Source: Chloroflexota bacterium (lineage in GTDB: Bacteria > Chloroflexota > Limnocylindria > Limnocylindrales > CSP1-4). From it: a stretch of 45,066 nucleotides of DNA. Of this stretch, positions 1 to 7,500 are shown one piece after another. How positions within the stretch are numbered: position 1 is the first letter of the stretch; the number at the start of each line of letters is the position of its first letter. The translations under genes and the position numbers were made by a program. Under the pieces are notes generated by a model that was given only the letters and a program-made list of their open reading frames with translations, did not search any database and was not told the DNA's origin. Where the stretch lies: assembly GCA_025454515.1 (NCBI GenBank), contig JALOOH010000022.1:1-45066 (forward strand), given 5' to 3'.

Positions 1-1
1 G

Positions 2-220
2 GCGAAGGAGCCCGAGCGATGGGAGGCGGTCCGCGGCATGTACGTCATCGACCGCGGCGAGTCCAAGCCGCCGCTCCTGTACTGGATCGACGGCACGCGG
101 CTCTGGACCACCCCCCTCGAGGCCGTGGCGGGCACCGCGCCGTCGTCCGGCGCCGGCTCCGCGTCCCCGCAGACGGAGGGCGCCTCCGAGGCCCCGGCGG
201 AGACGATCGTCTCCCCCTGA
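2..220 (+). CDS. C-terminal fragment of unknown protein (5' truncated)
   Basis: The reading frame is open from the window edge to a TGA and encodes at least 72 residues. The first part (ERWEAVRGMYVIDRGE, then PLLYWIDGTRLWTT) looks like folded protein; the last 30 residues are a low-complexity tail rich in Ala, Ser, Pro and Glu, ending TIVSP. I do not recognise the family. The ORF track starts it at an internal ATG (38), but codons upstream of that continue in frame, so this is probably only the end of a longer gene. The stop is 46 bases before the DUF151 gene. Confidence 0.5.
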   Translation, partial: AKEPERWEAVRGMYVIDRGESKPPLLYWIDGTRLWTTPLEAVAGTAPSSGAGSASPQTEGASEAPAETIVSP

Positions 221-254
221 CCGCCCGGGTCGCGGCCGGCGACGGGGGGCGTGG

Positions 255-260
255 GATAAT
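255..260 (+). promoter_or_regulatory. -10 element of leaderless promoter (GATAAT)
   Basis: GATAAT lies exactly six bases upstream of the ATG at 267. The same spacing is seen before three other genes in this window (starts 20631, 23562 and 25518), which suggests leaderless transcription starting at or next to the start codon. No Shine-Dalgarno sequence fits between the hexamer and the ATG. Confidence 0.5.
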
Positions 261-266
261 CCCGCC

Positions 267-702
267 ATGTCCGCGGGCCGCATCGAGGTCGTCGTCGAGA
301 GCGTCCGGGTGCACATGCTCTCGAGAGCCGGAGCGGCCGCTGACCCACGACCTGATGACCGCGCTCATGCGCGACCTCGGCGCGCGGGTGCGGGAGGTGG
401 ACATCGTGCGGCTCGAGGCCGAGACGTTCTTCGCGCGGATCGTCATCGAGGCGGACGGACGCCTCCACGAGGTGGACGCCCGCCCCTCCGATGCGCTCGC
501 GCTCGCGGTGCGGACCGGAGCGCCCGTGTACGCGGCCGAGGACGTGCTCGACCGGGCCGGGGTGCGACCCGAGCCGGACGATGAGGACGACGCCGACCGC
601 TCGGCGCCCGACGGATCGGACGAGCGCCTGTCGGTCTTCCGGGACTTCGTCAACTCCCTCGACGCGGACGATCCCGGCGAGGGGGGAGGTTCCCGGGGCT
701 GA
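267..702 (+). pseudogene. Bifunctional nuclease (DUF151) family gene, internal deletion plus frameshift
   Basis: The N-terminus (MSAGRIEVVVESVRVHMLS) reads in one frame from the ATG at 267. The rest of the family signature (RPLTHDLMTALMRDLG, then FFARIVIEADG, then DARPSDALALAVRTGAPVY) reads in a different frame, entered at about position 325. In intact members roughly 35 residues, including the LPIWIG...EA segment, separate these parts; here they are missing. The sequence therefore carries an internal deletion whose length is not a multiple of three. The conserved DARPSDA core and an acidic C-terminal tail (DEDDAD) are intact, and the promoter hexamer looks good, so the lesion is recent or is an assembly collapse. 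The family is named for DNase/RNase activity of plant and Thermotoga-type homologues. Confidence 0.8.
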
Positions 703-711
703 CCCGCCCGG

Positions 712-1509
712 TCAGTCCGCCGACGGCCGCGTACCGCCGGATGCCAGGATCGGCTCCCCGCGTCGCAGGGCGCGCTGGCGGTCCGACCACATCCGCAGGC
801 GGAGCGACCAGAAGTCCTTCACCGCGCGCCACACGACGGAGACCTTCGCCCCCGTCTGCGAGCCGGCCGTCCTCGGGTGATGCGGGACGCCCACCTCCAC
901 GACGCTCCGGCCGCTCGCCCGCAGCTTGATGAGCATCTCCGCCGAGAAGAACGCCCCGCCGGACGCGACGCGGATCCCGTCGAGGGCCTCGCGCCGGAAG
1001 AGCTTGCACGCGCAGTCCACGTCGGTCACGCGCAGGCCGAACCAGACGCGGTTCGCGAACCGGTAGATCCGCGCGTACGCCGTCCGGACGAACGGGTCGG
1101 CGCGCTTGATCCTGAAGCCGACGACCACGTCCGGATGGTCGGCCTCCTCCATCCGGGCGGACAGCCGACCCAGGTCGGCGACCCGGAACTGGCGGTCGCC
1201 GTCGGTGAACGCGATGTGCGCGTAGCGGGACGCCCGGAAGCCCGACCGGAGGGCCGCGCCATACCCCAGGTTCGTCGGGTGGTGGACGGCCCGGACGACG
1301 CCCGGGTGCGCGGCCGCGAGCCGGTCGGCGATGCGCGGCGTGGCGTCGCGGGACCCGTCGTCCACGATGACGATCTCGAATCGCTCCGCGAGGGACGGCA
1401 GCGTCGCGAGCGCCTCGTCCACGAGGGGCTCCAGGTTGGCCTCCTCGTCGTGGGCCGGGAAGAAGTACGAGAGCTCCGGCAGGCGGGCCGGGGCGGCGGG
1501 CGCGGTCAT
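712..1509 (-). CDS. GT2 family glycosyltransferase, polyprenyl-phosphate sugar synthase type
   Basis: A 265-residue soluble GT2 enzyme of the dolichyl-phosphate-mannose synthase/GtrB type. Visible are the N-terminal LSYFFPAHDEEANLEPLV motif, the nucleotide-binding VIVDDGSRD, a DXD-like FTDGDRQF that should bind metal and nucleotide-sugar, and the VDCACKLFRREAL segment typical of DPM1-like enzymes. There is no C-terminal membrane domain, so it probably works as a peripheral enzyme on the cytoplasmic face, moving a sugar from a nucleotide donor to polyprenyl phosphate. The ATG at 1509 overlaps the DUF2723 stop by four bases (ATGA), so the two are co-translated. Its product would be a fitting donor for the GT-C enzymes next door. 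The exact sugar cannot be read from sequence. Confidence 0.85.
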   Translation of the reverse strand: MTAPAAPARLPELSYFFPAHDEEANLEPLVDEALATLPSLAERFEIVIVDDGSRDATPRIADRLAAAHPGVVRAVHHPTNLGYGAALRSGFRASRYAHIAFTDGDRQFRVADLGRLSARMEEADHPDVVVGFRIKRADPFVRTAYARIYRFANRVWFGLRVTDVDCACKLFRREALDGIRVASGGAFFSAEMLIKLRASGRSVVEVGVPHHPRTAGSQTGAKVSVVWRAVKDFWSLRLRMWSDRQRALRRGEPILASGGTRPSAD

Positions 1510-3113
1510 GGCGTGGCTCCTCGGTCCGATGCGACCCGGTAGACGGTCTGGTTCCCCGCGACGAAGACCGGCTCGAGCACGAACGCCTCCTCGAGGTCCC
1601 GCAGGTCCGGCCAGCCCGGGATCACGTACACGGGTCGCTCCGGGAGATCGGCGCGGATGACGTCCGCCATGTCGCCCAGACCCTCGTCGAGCCGCGTCCG
1701 GTCGTCCACGATCCGCAGGTCGCCGCGGCGGCCCTCCACGATGGTCCCATACCAGAGCGGGGTCGAGTAGCTCCACCAGCTCACGACGGTGGCGTCGGGC
1801 TCGAACGCCGCGAAGGCGGACTCGACGAACGAGCGCGCGTCGAGGATGCCGACCTCGCTCGCCCGACGCTCCGACGCCGGGAGGCGTGCGGCCTGGGGGA
1901 GGACGAGCGCGACCGCGAGCAGGGCCGCGGCGACCGCGCCGGCGACGCCGGCCGGGGCAGGTCCGGCCGACGCGCGGGGACGGCGCGCCGCGCCCTCCAC
2001 GAGCTCCACGATCCACCCGGCGCCGACGACGAGCCAGCTCACCGCGACGATCGCCGGCCCCAGGTGGTAGCGGTCGATCTCCGCGTTGTCGTAGACCGCG
2101 GCGAAGACGAGGGTGATGACGAAGGCGGGCACCGTGAGGAGTGCGTACCGGGGCCGACGGATCGCCGTCACCACGGCCGCCGGGACGGCCGCGATGGCGA
2201 GGAGCCCCAGCTGGCCGGTCATCGCGTCCACCATGGCGCGAAGGGTGTCGAGCGGTCGCGCGAGCGGATCCCCCAGGGAGCCGCGGAACTGCTCTCCCAG
2301 CACGATGTACCAGAAGCCGTCCCACGTGCCGGGGCGCGCGTAGATGAGCGGGCGATCCAGCGCGACCGCGAGGGGCAGCTGGAGGTACGCGAGCGCCGCG
2401 ACCCCGAGGACGGTGACGGCGCACCCGAGGAGCATGCGCGGCCGCAGCAGGATCCGCGGCTCGGTGGCCAGGACGAACAGCGCGATCCCCGGGGCGACGA
2501 GGAGCATGAGCGCCTGGTTGCCCAGCGACGCGCCGTAGACGGCCGCGGCGGCGACGAGCCAGCGGTCCGTGCGGTCCAGGCCGGCCCGGCGACGGTCGCC
2601 CCAGACGACGAGCAGCAGCAGCACGACGCCGAGGAGGAGGGCGTGCAGCGCGTGGGGGTCGGCGTGGGTCGCGAGGTACCAGGCCTCGGGCATCAGGGCG
2701 ACGACGAGCCCGCCCGCGAGCGCGAGGACGGGCCGCTCCGTCAGCCGCCCGAACAGGAGCGTGGCGACCGCGGCCGCCCCGCCGATGAGCAGCGCGTTCA
2801 GCAGGTTCATGACGAACGCGGGCGAGCCGAACGGCTGGAGGACGACCGACGCGAGCCACCCGAGCGCGACGTACGTTGGGTAGCCGGTCGGGTGGGCGGT
2901 GCCGAAGACCGGACCGACGGTCTGCATCTCCCCGGTGTCCCAGAACGCGACGCCGGGGAGCAGGTGGAGCCACCCGAGCGCGAACGCGACGAGGCCGGCG
3001 ACGAGGGCGGCCGCGACGAGCGCGCGGGCGCGGCCCGGGTCGTCGACGGGGGCCGGCTCGCCGACGCGGCCGGACGGCGCCGTCGCGTCCCCGCCGGCGG
3101 GCGACCCGGTCAC
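1506..3113 (-). CDS. DUF2723 family membrane glycosyltransferase (TMEM260-like GT-C)
   Basis: A 535-residue polytopic membrane protein. After a first hydrophobic helix (residues about 28-46) comes AFWDTGEMQTVGPVFGTAHP followed by TGYPTY, the acidic-plus-HPTGYP loop characteristic of DUF2723, a GT-C fold family that includes the eukaryotic O-mannosyltransferase TMEM260. About ten hydrophobic segments follow, then a soluble C-terminal domain (from about 420) with SWWSYSTPLWYGTIVEG and VYVIPGWPDLRDLEEAF. The GTG start overlaps the upstream stop as GTGA and the stop overlaps the GT2 start. By family it should transfer a sugar from a polyprenyl-phosphate donor on the outer face of the membrane; the acceptor is unknown. 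Confidence 0.8.
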   Translation of the reverse strand: MTGSPAGGDATAPSGRVGEPAPVDDPGRARALVAAALVAGLVAFALGWLHLLPGVAFWDTGEMQTVGPVFGTAHPTGYPTYVALGWLASVVLQPFGSPAFVMNLLNALLIGGAAAVATLLFGRLTERPVLALAGGLVVALMPEAWYLATHADPHALHALLLGVVLLLLVVWGDRRRAGLDRTDRWLVAAAAVYGASLGNQALMLLVAPGIALFVLATEPRILLRPRMLLGCAVTVLGVAALAYLQLPLAVALDRPLIYARPGTWDGFWYIVLGEQFRGSLGDPLARPLDTLRAMVDAMTGQLGLLAIAAVPAAVVTAIRRPRYALLTVPAFVITLVFAAVYDNAEIDRYHLGPAIVAVSWLVVGAGWIVELVEGAARRPRASAGPAPAGVAGAVAAALLAVALVLPQAARLPASERRASEVGILDARSFVESAFAAFEPDATVVSWWSYSTPLWYGTIVEGRRGDLRIVDDRTRLDEGLGDMADVIRADLPERPVYVIPGWPDLRDLEEAFVLEPVFVAGNQTVYRVASDRGATP

Positions 3114-4480
3114 CACCCCATCGCCCCGCGCCACACGACGCCCCACAGCTGCGCGAGCGCCGAGATGCCGATGAGCGCGAAGCCGACCCTCCGCCAGCGG
3201 TCCGACAGGCCGTCGAGGCCGAGCGCCGCCACGGGCAGGAGGAACGGCGCCCAGTCGAGTGAGAAGCGGTACCCGAACTGGACCCAGCCCTGGCTGAAGT
3301 GCATGAGGTCGAGCAGGGCGACGAGGCCCGCCGCCACGACGCCGCCGGCCACCACCGGGTCGCCCCAGCGACGGCGGATCGCCGGGAGGACGAGCAGCCA
3401 CGCCGGGCTCGTGAGCAGCAGGCTCATGCCCACCGCATCGGGCACGAGCCAGGGGCAGTCCGGGTCGAAGAGGCCGCGGGGCGCGTCGGCCGGCGTGCAG
3501 GCGGGCAGGACGTTCGGCGGCTGGAGCAGCATGATCGCGAGGTTGCGCGGGACGTAGCGCGGATCCTCGATGGACCAGTCGCCCACGTAGCCGAGCTCGG
3601 GATAGGCGTCCACCTCCTGGCGGTAGAGGTACTCGTACGCGGGGTTGAACAGGTGCCCCGAGGCGGCGTACGTGTAGCCGACGAGCCCAACCAACGGGAT
3701 GGCCGCCCCGAGCGCCACCGACGCGAGGCGGCGCCTCATCGAGCCGCCCCCGACGAACAGGAAGTACGAGCCGCCGAGCAGGACCGGCATCCGCGCGGCC
3801 GCGGCGAGCCCGAGGAGGAGCCCGGCGGCGACGAGCGGCGGGTCGACGAAGCGGCGCAGCCCCGCGGCCGGATCGAGGCCGACGACGCGCTCCCGAGCGA
3901 GGCCGATCGCCACGGCGCCGAGGACGAGCGGCAGCGCGACGACGTGCGCGGTCCACCACGTGGTCCCGACCGACGCCGCGTACCAGAGCACCGTCCCGAA
4001 GCCGAGGAAGAGGGTGGTGGCCAGCCGCGTGGAGCGCCGGATCTCGATCTCGCCGAGCATGCGGAACGCGACCCCGACGACGAGTGCCGCGGCGAGCGCG
4101 GTCAGCAGCTGCGCGTCCGTGGCGAGCCCCCAGACCGCGACGAACGGCAGCAGCGCGAGCGCCGGCAGCGGCGGGAACGGCAGGAGCCCGCGCCCCGTCT
4201 CGGACCCGTCGGGCCCGAGGATCGGCATGACGTCGTTGTAGTAGTCGTTGCCCGGCGCCGGGTACGGGATCGTCAGGTGACCGTCCAGCCACGCCATCCC
4301 CTGCCAGACGAAGTGCCGGTAGAGGTTCTCCCGGTCCAGGTTCGACAGGCCGTAGACGACGAGCAGCAGAAGGACGACCGCCCCGCCGACGGCGACGGAC
4401 GGGACGGACTCCAGGATGCGGGCGGGCTCGCGGGCCGGTCGAGCCGTCGTGGGGTGACCCGGGGCTATACTCGGTTGCAC
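3110..4480 (-). CDS. Polytopic membrane protein, probable GT-C glycosyltransferase
   Basis: About 456 residues with roughly ten to eleven hydrophobic segments, starting at VAVGGAVVLLLLVVYGL. The first outer loop (LYRHFVWQGMAWLDGHLTI, then a stretch with PGNDYYND) has the acidic, aromatic character seen in GT-C enzymes but lacks a clear HPPLGK or DUF2723 signature. No family can be named with certainty. The start is taken as the GTG at 4480 because no in-frame ATG or GTG fits before the first helix; no Shine-Dalgarno sequence precedes it. It is the first gene of a three-gene minus-strand operon with the DUF2723 protein and the GT2 enzyme (GTGA and ATGA overlaps), which supports a role in the same glycan pathway. 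Confidence 0.65.
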   Translation of the reverse strand: MQPSIAPGHPTTARPAREPARILESVPSVAVGGAVVLLLLVVYGLSNLDRENLYRHFVWQGMAWLDGHLTIPYPAPGNDYYNDVMPILGPDGSETGRGLLPFPPLPALALLPFVAVWGLATDAQLLTALAAALVVGVAFRMLGEIEIRRSTRLATTLFLGFGTVLWYAASVGTTWWTAHVVALPLVLGAVAIGLARERVVGLDPAAGLRRFVDPPLVAAGLLLGLAAAARMPVLLGGSYFLFVGGGSMRRRLASVALGAAIPLVGLVGYTYAASGHLFNPAYEYLYRQEVDAYPELGYVGDWSIEDPRYVPRNLAIMLLQPPNVLPACTPADAPRGLFDPDCPWLVPDAVGMSLLLTSPAWLLVLPAIRRRWGDPVVAGGVVAAGLVALLDLMHFSQGWVQFGYRFSLDWAPFLLPVAALGLDGLSDRWRRVGFALIGISALAQLWGVVWRGAMGW

Positions 4481-4494
4481 CTCAACGCTCGTGC

Positions 4495-4500
4495 AGGAGG
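4495..4500 (+). promoter_or_regulatory. AGGAGG Shine-Dalgarno, may select a TTG start at 4511
   Basis: A perfect AGGAGG lies ten bases before TTG at 4511, which is in frame with the ATG at 4538. If it is used, the fused glycosyltransferase gains nine residues (LTGPERGGP) at its N-terminus. The ATG itself has no good ribosome binding site. A TATACT at 4466-4471 could be the -10 box for this transcript. Confidence 0.45.
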
Positions 4501-4537
4501 CCGAACTCGTTTGACCGGCCCTGAACGGGGCGGCCCC

Positions 4538-7500
4538 ATGGAGGGTGCGACCGCGGAGACCGGGACGACGAGGACCGGGAGCGACTACCGCGCGATCGCG
4601 ATCCTCGTCGCGGTCGGGATCGCCCTCCGGCTCATCATCGCATACGTCCTCCTCGAGCCGGGTTCGGGCTTCGGCGTGGACGTCGCGGCGTTCCGCTACT
4701 GGGCGGACAACCTCGCCGCGTACGGGCCCTTCGGCTTCTACGACCGCGGGTTCTTCGCCGACTACACCCCGGGCTACCTGTACATCCTCTGGCTCGTCGG
4801 GATCGTGGGCAGCTTCTTCGGAGGCGCGGGCGACCTCATCAAGCTGCCGCCGATCCTCGCCGACGGGGCGCTCGCGTTCGTGGTCTGGTGGATGGTCCGC
4901 GACATCGGCGGCGGCCGGCGCGCGGCGCTCATCGGTGCGGCGCTCGTCCTGTTCAACCCGGTCACCTGGTTCGACAGCGCGGTCTGGGGCCAGGTGGACT
5001 CGGTCGGGACGGTCGTCCTGCTCCTCGCCGTCCGGCAGCTCTGGAGGGGGCGGATGATCTCCGCCACGGTCCTCACGACCGTCGCCGCGATCATCAAGCC
5101 GCAGTTCGGGATCCTCATCCCGATCGCCGCTGCCCTCATCCTCCACCGGTACCTCGTGACCCGGCCGCATCGCGACGGCCCCCCGGGGATCGCGTGGCGG
5201 TGGCTCGCGCGCGTCGGGGTCCGCCGCCCGTCCCGCGAGGGCCTCGCCGATCTCGCCGGCGTCCTCGTCGCCGGGATCGGGACGGCCTTCCTGCTCTCGG
5301 TGCCGTTCGCGCTCATGCCGTGGGACCTCGCCCGGAAGATCGTCACGACGGCCGCGCAGTACTCGTACCTGACGGTCAACGCCTACAACCCGTGGGCGCT
5401 GCTCTCGCTTGACGTCGGGGGCGTGGTGAACGGCCTCGCGGCGAACGGCACGTGGGTGCTCGACGTCGCTCGCGACCCCGGCCAGCCCTTCTACTCCTTC
5501 GGCCCGGTCCCGGCGATCGCCGTGGGCACGGCCCTGCTCCTCGCGTTCATCGCCGTGCTCTGCGCGATCGTGTGGCGGCGCGACGATCGCCGGACGCTCC
5601 TCGTGGTCCTCACCGTCATGGCGATCGGTTTCTTCGTCCTGCCGACCCGCGTGCACGAGCGCTACCTGTACCCGGCCTTCGCGCTCGGCGCGATCCTCGC
5701 CGCCACGTCGACGCGCTGGCGGGTGGCGTACGTGGTCCTCGCGATCGCGAGCTTCCTCAACCTCTACGCGATCCTCACGCACCCGTTCTACGACAACCCG
5801 GGGATCTCCGACTGGCTGGGGATCGGCGACCTCGTCCGCTCTCCCGGCGGCGTGGCGGTCGTCGCCATCGCCCACGTCGGCGTCTTCCTCTGGTCCCTCA
5901 CGCGGCTGCGTCGAAGCGCCGTCGAGCAGGACGCGGAGGAGGCGCGCGCGGACCTGCTCGCCGAGGAGGCCGTCGACGCGATCGCGCTGGGCGACGCCGC
6001 CGTGCAGGGCGGCGATGCGGCCGCACGCCCCCCGCGCGTGCCGCCCGCGTCCGACGGCGCCGCCGCTGCCGCGGCCGCGACCGCCGCCGGGGCAGCGACC
6101 GCCGCCACGTGGGACGAGGACCGCCCGCCCGGCGACGCACGGGACGACGCGTGGGACGAGGAGCCCGACGACATCGCGTCCGGGGACGAGCCCGAACGCC
6201 GCCGCGGGATCCCGGGATGGCTGCGCGGGCTCGGTCGGTACCGGACGCACGACCGGTCGGCCCTCCTCGTGCGCGAACGTGGCGGCCGCCTCGACCGGCT
6301 CGACCTCTGGATCCTGTTCGTCCTCGTCGTGGCCGCGCTCGTGCTCCGCACGTACCGCCTCTCCGAGCCGTACCGGATGCACTTCGACGAGGTCTACCAC
6401 GCGCGCACCGCTACGGAGTTCCTCCAGTTCTGGCGGTACGGAGAGCCGCACGAGATCTACGAGTTCACCCATCCGCACCTCGCGAAGTACGCGATCGCGC
6501 TGGGGATCATGGCCTTCGGCAACGACCGGGTCGTCGCCACGAGCGACACGGGCACCCCCGTCGCGGACGCCGCGATCGAGGAGGTCTGGGACGACGGGCT
6601 GACCGCGACCGCCACTGGTGGCGGCCGGCTCTACCTCGCCACGGGCGCGACGGTCGATGCCTACGACCTCGCGAGCCGGGCGCGCGTCGCGACGATCGAG
6701 GCGCCGGGGGCGGCCGCCGTCGCCGTGGACGAGTCATCCCACCGGCTCCTCATCGGCACCCGCAGCGGGACGGTGCTCACGCTCGACACGATGTCCGCGC
6801 TCGAGGCCCCGCGGACCGAGGACGACGTCGGCGTGGCCGACCCCGCCCCGGACGTCCTGGCGACCCTGGGCGCGCCGATCGTGCGGCTGTGGGTGACGCC
6901 CGACGGGACGACGATCGCCGCGGCGCTCGAGGATGACGTCCTCGTGACCCTCGACGCGTTCTCCGGGGAGGAGCTCGGGCGGACCACGATCCCGGGACTC
7001 GGCGGGATCTCCGACGGCGGCTCCGCGCCGTCGATCGTCGTCGACACGTCCGGCGTCACGGACGCCAGGGCGCTCGCCGCGGAGCTGTTCCGCGTCGCCG
7101 GCCTCGACGAGGCGTCCACGGTCGAGCGGCTCGAGGCAGGTGCAGGAGGGCCCGTCGTCCTCGCCGGGGGCCTCGACGGCGCCGTGAAGACCGCTGTCGA
7201 GGACGCGATCGCCGCCGGCACCCTCCCGGGGGTCTCCGTGCAGGACCGCGCCCGGCTTGCCGTGGCGTCCGCCGCCGGCATCGACTTCGTGGACCCGGCG
7301 GACGCGAGCGTCACGGACACGGTCACGCTCCCCGACGCCGCAGCCGCGAGCGACCTGGCGAAGGTGACGGGCGTCGGGAACCCCGCGCTGTACGCCGTCG
7401 GGGGCCGCTCGCTGTGGCGCGTGGACCTCGGCACGGACGCCGGTACGTCGCCGCCAGCCGTGACCCGCACGCTCGCGATGCCGGGCGAGGTCCGGCGGGT

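Noticed and set aside
3299-4537. 5' extension of the fused glycosyltransferase ORF by more than 400 residues
   Set aside because: The extension runs antisense to the GT-C membrane gene, is low complexity, and good starts exist at 4511/4538.
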